DNA of 38,994 bases, taken from NCBI GenBank assembly GCA_036940085.1, contig JALLBK010000376.1, forward strand, positions 1-38,994, read 5' to 3'. Shown here piece after piece: positions 21,997-31,858 of this stretch (position 1 is its first letter; every line of letters starts with the position of its first letter). Below the pieces are notes generated by a model. The model was not told the origin of the DNA. It searched no databases and saw only the letters and a program-made list of their open reading frames with translations. Source of the stretch: Discostella pseudostelligera (Eukaryota > Bacillariophyta > Thalassiosirophyceae > Thalassiosirales > Thalassiosiraceae). A program made the position numbers and the translations under genes.

Positions 21997-22892
21997 CTAC
22001 GACGACGTGTCACTAAACAACAACAACCTAATGACCCTCTCTGCATCCAATTCCGTCAATCCTGTCTTTGTGTTGACAAACACAAACCTTTCAAATAGTG
22101 GACTATTGGGCTTCGCAGCTGAAAGCCTGTCGTCGAGTATTGCATACCTCCAATCCGAAGAGTGGTATTCGTATCCTTGATTTGACGCATCGTAATATTC
22201 ATCATCGTTGGTATCATCGTTAGCATTATCGTTGATGTTGATGGCATCTTCAGGCTCGCATACCATAGTAACATCACTACTGCCACTACTACCACTACCA
22301 CCAAGATATTTCTGCCCGTATTTCTTCAGCTCGCGACGGGTATTCCACTTCGTCGTCCACAACCGACTCTTCGGTCATCTCGTCGTCTTTGNATTTCTTC
22401 AGCTCGCGACGGGTATTCCACTTCGTCGTCCACAACCGACTCTTCGGTCATCTCGTCGTCTTTGTGATCTTGGTTCTTCATATCGCTGCGGTGTTGCCGA
22501 TTATTTTCTTGCTGTGTTATTGTTGCTTGATGGTATAGCAAAAATGATTTAGTGCATTGCTTACCACCCGTAACCCCCATTGGCCACGGGAGCATATGTC
22601 GACTAACATTAATTCCATGCCTATGCAACGTATATGCGATGTACTCGTGAAAATGTCTCCAGAAGGTGGTCAAGACAAATAAAGCATCGGTCGATTCGGC
22701 AATGTATTTGAGTCGAGATACGAGATGATGCTCGAGGTGGATTTGGGGGCTTTGTCTCGTCGTGTTGAGCACGCCGTCGATGTCGAGGAAGATTAGGGGC
22801 CGATGTTGTCGCTGTCCAGGTTGCTGCTGCCGCCGAGACCCATCCACCGGGTTGATTTTGATTGCTTCGTCCTGCAGCTGGGTTGTCATCAT
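21997..22892 (-). CDS. HAD-like phosphatase-fold protein, broken by an assembly gap
   Basis: Two overlapping frames appear to be parts of one gene. The N-terminal part (from ATG 22892) has the HAD motif FLDIDGVLNT followed by ALFVLTTFWR, which fits HAD motif 2. The C-terminal part (to stop 21997) has WRYAILDDR, the acidic HAD motif, and ends FVFVNTKTGLTELDAERVI, typical of a small HAD family related to RNA-repair HAD domains. Between them sits an N at 22392 flanked by a 72-bp duplicated sequence. Neither reading through nor collapsing the duplication puts the two parts in one frame, so a sequence error or an unseen intron remains. A GTAAGC at about 22572 could be a donor. The gene is probably intact in the organism; the model here is not. 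Confidence 0.65.
22320..22464. repeat. 72-bp direct duplication flanking a single N (likely assembly artefact)
   Basis: 22320-22391 and 22393-22464 appear identical and are separated only by the ambiguous base at 22392. This is what results when two contigs with overlapping ends are joined without merging the overlap. A true tandem repeat is possible but less likely. Confidence 0.85.
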
Positions 22893-23160
22893 TGGGACGG
22901 AAGATGATAAAAATATATGGGGCGATGAGAAGAAGAGATTGGATAATAGAGAGATAAGATTTCACTTTGAATGTTGAATGTTGAATGTTGCATTGTGAAT
23001 TGTGATGTTGATCGTTACGGTAAGTTATTTACGATATCGCGCTAGGCTGTTGCTAGATAGTAGTAATAATAATTTGTATCGTACCATCCCATCACCCCGC
23101 CCATTCGTTATTGATCAATTGCATGGGCGAACGACGAAGTAGTAACCACCAGAGTAGCCG
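22893..23160. promoter_or_regulatory. Divergent promoter between HAD-like and PDCD2-like genes
   Basis: 268 bp between divergent starts. It includes three exact copies of the 7-bp unit TTGAATG at 22967-22987. No other element stands out. Confidence 0.4.
22967..22987 (+). repeat. TTGAATG tandem repeat, three copies
   Basis: Three exact, adjacent copies of TTGAATG, followed by a degenerate fourth (TTGCATTG). Probably a small minisatellite in promoter DNA. Confidence 0.75.
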
Positions 23161-24648
23161 ATGTGGTCTGATGGACAAGCCGCCAACGGGCACGGAGAGC
23201 CCGTATTGTTGTTCCAGCCAGTCGGAGGCGGAGGCAGCCGCCAGAACAACATAAACAAAAGCCGACATAAATCAAATTCATCAACATCGCACCATTTAGG
23301 TGGGCTGCCGTGTTACCACGAAAGAGACAAATTGTTGTCGTCTATTATCGAAGAAAACAGTGGCTCTACCAACCCTCGATGCAAGATATGTAATAAGCAC
23401 ATGTACCTCCTCATCCAGTTGCATGCACCGTTAGATGAATTGGATAGAACATTATATGTGTTTGGATGCAATACGTTGGCTTGTCACTCGCAGGGCGACA
23501 CTGATAATGAAGGATTGGGCGATGACGTTGAGAGAAGCAACAGCTTTCATCCATGCAAAACGAGAGGATCGGTATGCTGTCTTCGGTCACAGCAGTGTTG
23601 GGCGGCATTACCTGATCAACCCAAATCAAGAGATTCTGAAAAGCCGAAGAACCTTTTAGGCAATGATTGGGGTGTAGACGATGGCAATGATGGATGGGGA
23701 GTTGATGACGATGATGGCTGGGGTGGAGGAAATAACACTGCAAATGGAGGCAATGTATCAATCGATGATTTGGAGACGATGCTGAACAACTGTGAAATGA
23801 AATCCGCTGTAAAGAAATCACCACCTCCATCTTCAGCCGTACCCGTACCAAGGCATTCGTCTCAAACAGCCACTAGTGACGATAAAAAAAACTGCATTGA
23901 GCCATCATTCGAGCACCATGATCTTGAATCGCTGTACGAACCGATGGTAGACAAAACTGGAGGTAATGATGATGATGATGATGAGGATGGTGTTGAGTAT
24001 GGAAATGTTGATGCATCAAAAGTTGATGAAATGTTGTCTCGGTACTTAGATATGGAGGATGATGAGGAAATTCTATTGGCATTGAAGGGAGGAAAGAAGA
24101 TCAATTCTGGCGGCAATTTCGGTGGCAGTGGAGGCGAACGATATGAACGTCTTCCTCCAGGAGAACGCGCACTCCTTGCCTTCTCGACGCGGCTGAAGCG
24201 TTCTCCAGGTCAGGTGGCACGATATGCATACGGTGGTGTGCCGTTGTGGTCAATGCCTCTTCCTCGACCTAAGTCAAATGTATCCAAAACAAAACAGAAA
24301 TCAATACAATTGTATTCCCCGCTCCCGGTTGTTCCAAACTGCGCTTGCGGTGCTGAACGAGTGTTTGAGTTCCAGATATTGCCATCAGTGTTGCATGTTC
24401 TGGATGTCGATAGTCATGCCACTGGTGGGCGAAACGAGAAGAGCAATGATTTACTGGATCTCATTTCCGCAGGAGGGATGAACTGGGGTGTTATAGCAAT
24501 ATACAGCTGTCCCGAGAGTTGTGATGATAGTCGAGAGGAGTTTGTGATAGTGCAAGAAGCTGTGTCGGACGTCCCGATACGGAAGCATGAAGAAATTGAT
24601 GATGCCAGTGATAATGACATGGAAGGTAACACCGAAGATATGACTTAA
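23161..24648 (+). CDS. PDCD2-like (Tsr4-type) ribosome biogenesis protein
   Basis: A single exon of 495 residues. The N-terminal half has the family's CKICNKHMYLLIQLHAP signature, a CxxC zinc motif and hydrophobic strand, followed by ELDRTLYVFGC and a later Cys cluster (CCLRSQQCW). The C-terminal domain has CACGAERVFEFQILP and WGVIAIYSCPESC, matching the PDCD2_C region. The middle is expanded with Trp/Gly/Asp repeats (DDGNDGWGVDDDDGWGGG) and an Asp run. Known relatives (PDCD2, PDCD2L, yeast Tsr4) are chaperones for ribosomal protein uS5 during 40S assembly. Its stop lies only 28 bp from the stop of the convergent YIF1 gene. PDCD2 versus PDCD2L cannot be decided here. Confidence 0.92.
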   Translation: MWSDGQAANGHGEPVLLFQPVGGGGSRQNNINKSRHKSNSSTSHHLGGLPCYHERDKLLSSIIEENSGSTNPRCKICNKHMYLLIQLHAPLDELDRTLYVFGCNTLACHSQGDTDNEGLGDDVERSNSFHPCKTRGSVCCLRSQQCWAALPDQPKSRDSEKPKNLLGNDWGVDDGNDGWGVDDDDGWGGGNNTANGGNVSIDDLETMLNNCEMKSAVKKSPPPSSAVPVPRHSSQTATSDDKKNCIEPSFEHHDLESLYEPMVDKTGGNDDDDDEDGVEYGNVDASKVDEMLSRYLDMEDDEEILLALKGGKKINSGGNFGGSGGERYERLPPGERALLAFSTRLKRSPGQVARYAYGGVPLWSMPLPRPKSNVSKTKQKSIQLYSPLPVVPNCACGAERVFEFQILPSVLHVLDVDSHATGGRNEKSNDLLDLISAGGMNWGVIAIYSCPESCDDSREEFVIVQEAVSDVPIRKHEEIDDASDNDMEGNTEDMT

Positions 24649-24676
24649 CATTCCAATAATCAACCAAGTTATTGCT

Positions 24677-25735
24677 TTACTGCAAGAAATTAGTTTGACT
24701 CACAAACCAACAGGTTGCGAACTGACTTGCTGAAAATCCCAACACCATAAATTGTCTCTTTGGACCCACCGCACTCGTTCTCCTAGGGATGCAATTGGCC
24801 ATAACCTTCAAGATAAAGTAAGAAATTGCCGTCGCGGTCCAAAGGTACGTGAAGTAATATGCTCGATGACCATACCCAAGAAAATGCCCCACCACCAGCC
24901 CGCATAACATATTCACACTCAAACCCAAATACTTGTAGCCGGTGTAACTGAACAAATCTAACAATGCAACGGGGGCCTCCATTAAGTAGAACCCAATCCG
25001 TATGGCAATGACCTCAAGGACTTGGGTTACGATGCATTTGGAGGTTACATCCGGCAGTACCTCGGGATCGAATTTGCCAGCAGAACCATAGCATAATCCA
25101 CAAAGGAGGACGTAGGTCAAAAGTGACATGGATGGGATATATAAATCGGGAGCATTTTCATCGTGTAGTGGAAGGGCATAAGTCACTAATCCATCGGGAG
25201 TGGGTTCAAGTTTCTCCTGCCGTGCCCAATCCCGAAATAGAAATGGAAATAGTACCTTGGTCATCTTCCGCTTCACATACGAATTGTCCACAGCAAAGTA
25301 AGGTCGTAGTCCAAGCATACTCCGTTCCAATCCAGGCACTGCCTTTGCCCATCCCTTTTGGAGAAATTCTTTCCCCATGGATTCGGCCACATTCATCATT
25401 ACTTGGGAGTTCACCTCGCCAATGCCACCTGACACTGCGGCATTGGCAGCCATGGTCATGGCGGGGTTCCAAAAATTCATCGACGGCGCCTGCTGATGCT
25501 GCTGCTGCTGTTGTTGTTGTTGCGGCTGGTGTTGATAGCCATGAGAGGGGGCACTATTTGGTTGAGTTTGCTGGGGGTATGACGACCCCATGCTGCCGCT
25601 GAAGTAGGCGTCGTTCGATGCCGACGATGCGCCACCGGAGTTGTAATTGTATCCGCCACTGCCACCCCCAGATGCAAAATTCTTGCTTCCATCACCGCCA
25701 TAGCCAGAATATCCACCTTCATAAAACCCCGACAT
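24677..25735 (-). CDS. YIF1: YIF1 family ER-Golgi membrane traffic protein
   Basis: A single exon of 352 residues from ATG 25735. An open extension upstream starts only with TTG. The first 110 residues are Gly/Ser/Tyr-rich with a polyglutamine tract (QPQQQQQQQQHQQ), as in the disordered N-terminus of relatives. The HRF1/YIF1 core follows: YFAVDNSYVKRKMTKVLFPF, then RQEKLEPTPDGL, PLHDENAPDLYIPSMSLLTY and about five membrane helices. These are diagnostic of the family. YIF1 works with YIP1 in COPII vesicle budding and fusion between ER and Golgi. The last eight residues are encoded by a 24-nt segment with GT and AG ends (24680-24703); removing it would still leave an in-frame stop. Confidence 0.95.
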   Translation of the reverse strand: MSGFYEGGYSGYGGDGSKNFASGGGSGGYNYNSGGASSASNDAYFSGSMGSSYPQQTQPNSAPSHGYQHQPQQQQQQQQHQQAPSMNFWNPAMTMAANAAVSGGIGEVNSQVMMNVAESMGKEFLQKGWAKAVPGLERSMLGLRPYFAVDNSYVKRKMTKVLFPFLFRDWARQEKLEPTPDGLVTYALPLHDENAPDLYIPSMSLLTYVLLCGLCYGSAGKFDPEVLPDVTSKCIVTQVLEVIAIRIGFYLMEAPVALLDLFSYTGYKYLGLSVNMLCGLVVGHFLGYGHRAYYFTYLWTATAISYFILKVMANCIPRRTSAVGPKRQFMVLGFSASQFATCWFVSQTNFLQ

Positions 25736-25863
25736 TGGTATTGTTGTTGCTGCCGTGTTTGTCGGAGATGATGAACAGATCAATGGTCTATGCCGTCGTC
25801 GTCGTCAAATATTTGGGGGAGTTGGAGAATACTCCTTCAAAACAATTTCCACGGGGCAGTGAC

Positions 25864-25875
25864 TTTTGGCGGGAA
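25864..25875 (+). promoter_or_regulatory. E2F-like box
   Basis: TTTTGGCGGGAA, an almost perfect match to the known E2F consensus, 129 bp upstream of the YIF1 ATG and just beside the duplicated G-boxes. Function is inferred. Confidence 0.45.
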
Positions 25876-25886
25876 CTTAACGAACG

Positions 25887-25926
25887 ACTTACACGTGGCA
25901 TCACTAACTTACACGTGGCATCACTA
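25887..25926. repeat. 20-bp tandem duplication carrying CACGTG boxes
   Basis: ACTTACACGTGGCATCACTA occurs twice in exact head-to-tail tandem (25887-25906 and 25907-25926). Each copy has one CACGTGGC box. It lies about 150-190 bp upstream of YIF1. Confidence 0.85.
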
Positions 25927-26467
25927 CTTAGGCGGGATGTTCATCTCGTTAAGCGAGGACCGACAGGCTGCCTCATCGTGAGACGGAGTTGCTGGGTTCA
26001 CACCCCGACGGAAGTCGAAGTGTGGCCCTCGTTGAACCAAGGACCATTGGGGAGGCAGGCAACTGAACACCCAACCCTTGCGCTCTGACTGGACATGAGA
26101 TTACAGCCTTGACCTCAGGATGTGAACGTCCCTTTTGCTTTTGCCTTTTGTTTGCTTTGGTAGCTGGTTTGCTTTGGAAGCTTGGATTCTGTTTTGCAAG
26201 TCTCCGCTATTATCTCTCATCAAAGTTTGGCGATTGGTGATGCAAGAAGTGATTTGTGGGTGCAAGATCTCTTGAGAACATTCATTTCTACATCAGTTAG
26301 TTGCTAATTAATAAGTCAACATATAAACTGAGAAGATAAGATGGTTATCTATTCAGTATCCAACAAATCATACATGAATTATTCCCCTCTTCAAATTTCA
26401 TCACTTCGCTACAACAATAGATCACTTTTCGAGAGCATCCCTTTGTCCTTTCCTCATCTCATCGGAA

Positions 26468-29400
26468 TCAAGTCCACTGACTGTAGGATGTCGGCTCAAG
26501 TTTTGCATGTTGCAGGCCGTCTAGCCCTCCGAAGGTAACACCACACCGTTCTGATCCACTGGTTGCAATTTTACGAAACCAATGACTCAAAGTCGCCAAC
26601 GTATTCTTGGCCATAAAACTACCCAAGTCCGTTTTTTCACCCCGTCTCACGTCTCCTCCAGCAATTTGAATAATGGTGCCGATGCAGTCATTGACAATTG
26701 TAAATTGGATGAGATTCGCCGGTTCGTCTGAGAGGTTTTGTAAAGTCGCTAATGCTGCCATCCACTCCTCCTCAATATTCCTATCCTTACATCGTTGTGT
26801 GAGCGACCAAATGACTTTTGGAGTGTGAGCTATGGGGGCACGACAAGCCTTGTCAATGCTAAGGTTCTGTAAGGCGCAGAAGGCGTAGCGACGTGCCTCG
26901 TTGTCGGTTGATGTCGTGGCCTCTTGTAGCATAAGTAATAGAGTGACGTATTTGAATACAAGAAGGTGGCAATTTTTGGGATGGCGAGTCAAGTGGGCGA
27001 GGATAGCCATGGCACGTGCGTGAGACGGAGAGGAATGCCGTTTTGAGATCCCAATTAGAGTATTGATCATGTTTTCGTCCCTAGCAACCAGGAACTTCGA
27101 GAATATCAGAATAACATGTTAACACAGTAGCTGTACATTCATCAAGTAGAGCAACGTACCGAATTCTCTTGGCTCTTGACAAGGCACAATAGACATGCAA
27201 AGACGCTCAATCTAGCACCATGCAAAAAACGATTCGGATCTGCGTCATACATATCCTCCGCTACGGACTTAGGAGAGGTGGGAACAGTGGTGTCCGCGGT
27301 TTCAAATGAAATTTCCATTTGTTCCACTTCCCCTGGAGCGATCGTACTCTCCACCGACCCTACCGAGTCATCCCCATCTTCACTGCAACTGGCACTGTTG
27401 CTACTACGACTGCCACTCTGACTGCTAACCGAGCTATGAGACGACCTGGAGGAAAACCCAGACTCCTTCGATGGCGATTCGTAAATGTTCGCCAGGTGTT
27501 GTTTTCGCATCTTCGACTTGGGCGTACTTTTGGGATGTACTTTTGGCACCTCGATGACTTTAGCAAGAGCATCCATCATGCCTGCACTCTTCACAATCAT
27601 TCCACGAGCCTCCGACGTTTTGGCCAAATAGAGAAGAACCGCGCAACATCCCTGTCGTCCTTCGCCAGCATCATGTAATATTGTTTGAGATATGCTCTCT
27701 AAGATCCCCGGGGTGTTCACAATCAACATCCGATTCTTCTTGTTCACGCTCATATTCAACAGTGTACTAACGATACGATTGCGTGCCTCTGTGTTAGCCG
27801 CTCGGGAAATTTCATCGGGAATCACCTCGCTTACGTCACTTAACACGGATGCGATTGCGGGCAACACACCCACGGTCCAGCAAATCTTAATGCGATTCTC
27901 CTCCTTCGCGCTCAGAATCTTCAGTGCTCCACATGCATTCTTTCGACGAATGGCAAATGCCCTATCAATGGATGTTCCCCTCTTTCGATTGATTTGACTT
28001 AATAGCTGACTGAATTCAGGTGATGAGTCGATCATCTTTCCACGAAATGCCTGAAAGACCATCGACTGCCTAACATCCTCGTCGACATCTCCACGGAATA
28101 AAGATCGAGTAACCTGGGTCACGCCCTCCCACTCTCCCCCTCGCGATAAGCTCGGATCTGAATTTCCATTGAAAGTAAAAAGTTCCTTAACATCCACACT
28201 GCCACTTTGACCATCGTTTCCAGGAGAGATGATAACCCCCGTAGGAGAATCCCCCGCAACATCCTTCGCAGCGTCATCTTCCTCGCTTGAATTAACCTCT
28301 GGCGCCATCAGCCCAGCCTTGGCCATCCGATTGGGTGACAATAGCGAGACTATGCTTGCCGCGGCGGCTTTGTGGAAGATTTCACCACTGGCCAATGGAG
28401 AAGGTGGTGAGACATCGGACCATACTTCATTCTGCCAGCATTGGTTGTTCTGGCAGCTTGCATCGTCACCGCTTAACATCTCAACTTCGCCACTGGTAAT
28501 GGAAAGTTGAAACTGTATGCTCGTAAAGTTGGCTGCGTCTTGCACTTCAGTGGTAGAGAGTAATCCTCCCCCCTTGGTGGCATTCCAATCTGGCAAGAAT
28601 TCCTCATTTGGAGTGATGCTTAAGATTCGTTGCTGACGCAGAGAGGATGCAGAGGGAGGAATGGTGGTGGGACTTGCACGAAATTGATTTTGCTGCTGCT
28701 GCTGCTGGTGCTGCTGCTTTGAAAAAGTTGTCACTCTGTCATCAATGCTACGAACAACGACGCCATTATCAATTCCCCCACTATTTCTATTATCACATTC
28801 GGATTGCTGGGGCGTCACAACCGATGGATTGTTGGTCGGAGGAGAAATCAATTTGGGGAGTTCACTTGCCCCTAAATTAGGAGAGGACGGAGATCGGGTC
28901 ATGTGTCGAAGACCACCTCCGCCATTACTGCAGTCCTCCAAAGGTGAAGTAGGTAAAGATGGAGCCTCTCTGGTCCTCGACAATGAACGTCCTCTGTGCT
29001 TTTCGTATAAAGTAGCCAGCATTTGTGAGTCTGGGCTTGTATGATCACTGTTCTCACTGTTGCTACTGCGATTGCTGTTGAGTAGAGCTCGTAATCTCAT
29101 CAGCTCCGAGGTTGGAGTGGCCGCACTTCCCGGAGTGCTTGGACTGATCTCATTGCGGCCCCTACCTCTATATTCCCCCTCCCTGGGAGTTAATGCCACA
29201 TCTCCAGCACTCCCCGGAGACTCGCCCCCCGACCCCTCTCGTTCCAACATCCGCCTCATCTGACGTTGACGCGCCCTCGCTGTCAGGGCAGTCTGATACC
29301 TCGCGCTCTTGCTGATACTAGTGCTCGTGGCACCGTTCATGTTTTGGGATTGCGTAGATGAATCGGCCACTGAATTATTTATGTCCCCGTCCTCCGATTC

Positions 29401-29472
29401 ATCGAAGGTGTAATGTTGCGACGGTGATGACAAATTGGGTGTCAAGTCTCGGCGGAGTTCGGGTCCAGACAT
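26468..29472 (-). CDS. Armadillo-repeat protein with disordered N-terminus
   Basis: Two exons, 29472-27160 and 27094-26468, joined over a 65-bp phase-0 intron (GTACGT to CGAAG), give 979 residues. The acceptor CGAAG was chosen because the nearby TAG is out of frame, and it gives FLVARDENMINTLIGIS. Residues 1-480 are Ser/Gly/Gln-rich, with a polyglutamine tract. From about 490 there are alpha-helical Armadillo-like repeats: ACGALKILSAKEENRIKIC, NRIVSTLLNMSVNKKNRML, CCAVLLYLAKTSEARGMI, and in exon 2 YAFCALQNLSIDKACRAPI and ALATLQNLSDEPANLI. An acidic Ser-rich insert splits the repeat array. It is probably a protein-binding scaffold with no named partner. The open frame extends to a GTG at 29550; the first ATG was chosen. 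Confidence 0.88.
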
Positions 29473-30309
29473 ATTGTGTGTAGATCTCTGTTTGTCAAAA
29501 TCGAAGGAGCCCCGTGAAAATATTTCGTTATGTTGAAGTGAATCCTTCACTCAATAATTGGATGGTGCTGCGAAGGTACCGGCACTGTTGACCAACTCGA
29601 CGGGAACAGATGGTGACTTGCGAACTCAATTATTTCGTTCTCTCAAAAGATGGATGTGTCAGCGGGCTGAAAATTTAAAATGATGGTGATGGGATCACTT
29701 CAATGAATTATTGGAGGTTCAGGTGTACTTTGTGTCCGACAATGAATTGAATAGGCCGAGATGCAGATGAACTCGAAGAATGCCAACAGTTCGGAGTCAA
29801 CTGTGCTATGGAAAGGCCGGGCATGTCGTCGAAAGCCCATGGTGCAGCTCGGTGCACAAGATTGGCTGGACCATGGCCATGGTGATCAGTGGTCTTTTGA
29901 AGCCACACACTGCACCAACATAGACACCATAGATGTCTACATACATCATACGATAACGATACTCTCTTTGGTCTTTTCTATGGGCGCATCATTGCTTCCC
30001 AAATCCAAATTCAAACGAAATCAAATTTGATGTACGTGCATAGGAATTAATATGCTCATTCTTTGTATTGATTCCTTTACGTAGAAAGGAAAATTTGAAT
30101 GGTTTCTTGTTTCTCGAATCCAAATGAGTTGGACAATTCCTCTTTACGTGCGTCTAACGGAAGGAGAGCGCGCAAATCCTCGAAAAGCAACTGCACCGTC
30201 CAAAGCCTATCGTACCACCGATCACAATGATCGTCTGCATCACCGATCACCGGTCACCGCATCACTCTTCCCTCCCGTGGAAGCGCTTATTGTTTGCCAT
30301 CAATACAGC
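29473..30309. other. Divergent region between ARM-repeat gene and SEN54
   Basis: About 840 bp. Its right half has A/T-rich inverted-repeat-like DNA at 30001-30120, including a copy of the dispersed motif. The last 186 bp are open in the SEN54 frame and could be coding if ATG 30124 is used. No other gene is supported. Confidence 0.45.
30001..30120. repeat. Imperfect inverted-repeat element with dispersed motif, copy 3
   Basis: The motif TGTACGTGCATAGGAATTAA (30031-30050) faces an inverted, diverged partner at about 30067-30085 (ATTGATTCCTTTACGTAG). Outside these are TCAAATTT (30021-30028) and, inverted, AAATTTGA near 30092-30099. The 15-nt AAATCCAAATTCAAA at 30001-30015 is shared exactly with 17515-17529. 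This is the pattern of a decayed short palindromic element. Confidence 0.4.
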
Positions 30310-31533
30310 ATGGGTAGTTCTTCGCCAACAAACGACCCTGACGAGCACGTGGTCGCTAAAGATAGCGTTGATAGAAGACCTTGGGGAATATATGTCCCGC
30401 CAGTCATCGAGATTGGCGACGCAGTGAAGGACGACGATGGTGGAGCACAAACCCACTTCGGCGGCGGCTACGTTCGAATTGTTGATGCAAGAGGGAAATC
30501 ATTCCCGTGTGGCTACTCTCGGCCTGTTAGATCTGCGTCTGCAGTGACTGCGGATGAGATAATGGTTGCCGGTAAAAAAAGAAGCCGACATGAAATATCG
30601 GGCGAGACGAGATGTAGTGATCATAACGATGATGCCCTTGAGGACGAAGGCGATGCCTCGAAACCAATACGATGTGAATCAAAATTATCGACCCAAAAGG
30701 TTACAATCACAGAGGAACGGATTCATTCCGAAGAAGCTCTCTTCTTGCATATGCGAGGACTGCTACGAATCGAATCATCGAACAACAATGCTGAAGATGA
30801 CAACGACACAAGCAAAAGAAAATCATCAACAACTCTGACTACTCAAGACTTGTTTTGTACCATGTTGCCAGAATGCAAAATTCCACTTGCGGCCTATCTG
30901 GCATATGCCCATCTTCGTGCACAGGGGTATATTTTGATACGATACACGGATCAAAGAATGGAATTGCTTTGCAGGATGCAACGACAAAAGCGTTCGACGA
31001 AATTGGAAGAGACATTACAGAACAATGACTTGCATTTGGAAAGAACACCAGACTCAGCTAGTGAAACAAATCAGAAGAACGCCGAACATGAAAATGATGA
31101 CGGAAGTGTTCCAGTAAAATCAAGCCAGGAGCGTTTCCGAACCCGTTCGCTTCGCTTGTTACTAAGTGATGATGTTGCAACCGCACCACCACCCTGCATT
31201 GTGTCCTCAAATGACGTGGATGATGCAACAACAATAAACAATCGACTCGCATATTATGCATACAATCCCAATGCTCACTTCAAACGTTCCAATCCTGGAT
31301 TGCCTAACTTTGGAGTTGCCGTGATGCCTTTTCGTAACGGACCGACTTTCGATACTCTGAGTTCTCTTGTTTCCCTTGTCGAGATCGGTGTTGGTGGAGG
31401 AGAAAATAGTGAACACACAAAAAGTGGAATTCCTTTACGAGTGGTGACCGTTGCCGATGGTGGTGCAGTCATTGCCTTTGGTGTGACGAATGGTGATGTT
31501 CCCTGCATAAAGCAAAGTCAGAGAGTCGAGTGA
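30310..31533 (+). CDS. SEN54: tRNA-splicing endonuclease subunit SEN54
   Basis: A single exon of 407 residues from ATG 30310. The N-terminal SEN54 domain shows SEEALFLHMRGLLRI and then LPECKIPLAAYLAYAHLRAQ followed by GYILIRY, the family's helix and Gly-Tyr-Arg signature. The C-terminal nuclease-like fold has YYAYNPNAHFKRSNPGLPNF and PLRVVTVADGGAVIAFGVT, as in eukaryotic SEN54. It has no catalytic Tyr-His-Lys triad, as expected for this structural subunit, which pairs with SEN2 in the heterotetramer that cuts introns from pre-tRNA. The frame is open to ATG 30124, adding 62 residues with no similarity to the family; the internal ATG is preferred, with moderate certainty. The linker between domains is Asp/Ser-rich. 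Confidence 0.85.
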   Translation: MGSSSPTNDPDEHVVAKDSVDRRPWGIYVPPVIEIGDAVKDDDGGAQTHFGGGYVRIVDARGKSFPCGYSRPVRSASAVTADEIMVAGKKRSRHEISGETRCSDHNDDALEDEGDASKPIRCESKLSTQKVTITEERIHSEEALFLHMRGLLRIESSNNNAEDDNDTSKRKSSTTLTTQDLFCTMLPECKIPLAAYLAYAHLRAQGYILIRYTDQRMELLCRMQRQKRSTKLEETLQNNDLHLERTPDSASETNQKNAEHENDDGSVPVKSSQERFRTRSLRLLLSDDVATAPPPCIVSSNDVDDATTINNRLAYYAYNPNAHFKRSNPGLPNFGVAVMPFRNGPTFDTLSSLVSLVEIGVGGGENSEHTKSGIPLRVVTVADGGAVIAFGVTNGDVPCIKQSQRVE

Positions 31534-31858
31534 ATTTTGGTTTACTCATCAAACAGTTTGGCAATAGTTATGAAATGCAAATAGGTGAAGAATAACTGCA
31601 ATTCATTCATAAAAATATTGCAATTTATTCACTTCATATTATCCTCTGGAGTTGTTGCTCGGTGCTTGCTCGGTGCTCGGATCGATCCTCTCGATGCTCT
31701 CGATGGTCTTCCCGCCAAAACTGTCTTCCACGTGTCTGTTGGATTCTCCCAACAAATCTGTCAATTTTTGGCGGGAGACTGGCCACCACCTTTTCACTTC
31801 CACTTTCACTTCACGAACCACCACCTCAATTCAATTCAACTCAAATCCGCCATGCACC
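31534..31858. promoter_or_regulatory. Promoter region of TMEM70-like gene with inverted E2F-like pair
   Basis: 325 bp between two plus-strand genes. It has two E2F-like boxes in opposite orientations, TTCCCGCCAAAAC (31709-31721) and TTTTTGGCGGGAG (31765-31777), about 56 bp apart, with CACGTG at 31729-31734 between them. The closer box is 81 bp from the start codon. Regulatory function is inferred. Confidence 0.45.

Larger units (their letters stand above)
25736..26467. other. Intergenic region upstream of YIF1
   Basis: 732 bp holding the YIF1 promoter and the 3' flank of the Armadillo-repeat gene. It contains an E2F-like box at 25864-25875, a perfect 20-bp tandem duplication with G-boxes at 25887-25926, and T/G-rich direct repeats (TTTGCTTTGG) near 26150-26180. 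No gene is supported. Confidence 0.5.

Noticed and set aside
25495..25535. CAG/CTG-type triplet repeat as a mobile or unstable element
   Set aside because: It encodes the polyglutamine tract of YIF1, similar to other homopolymer tracts in this genome; nothing more is needed to explain it.
25975..26030. A GGGTTCACACCCC sequence resembling a tRNA T-arm
   Set aside because: The T-stem pairs only three to four bases, and no acceptor, D or anticodon arm fits around it.
27075..27086. TAG acceptor for the ARM-repeat gene intron
   Set aside because: It would be out of frame with the GTACGT donor; the CGAAG acceptor at 27097-27095 keeps the frame and extends the repeat region.
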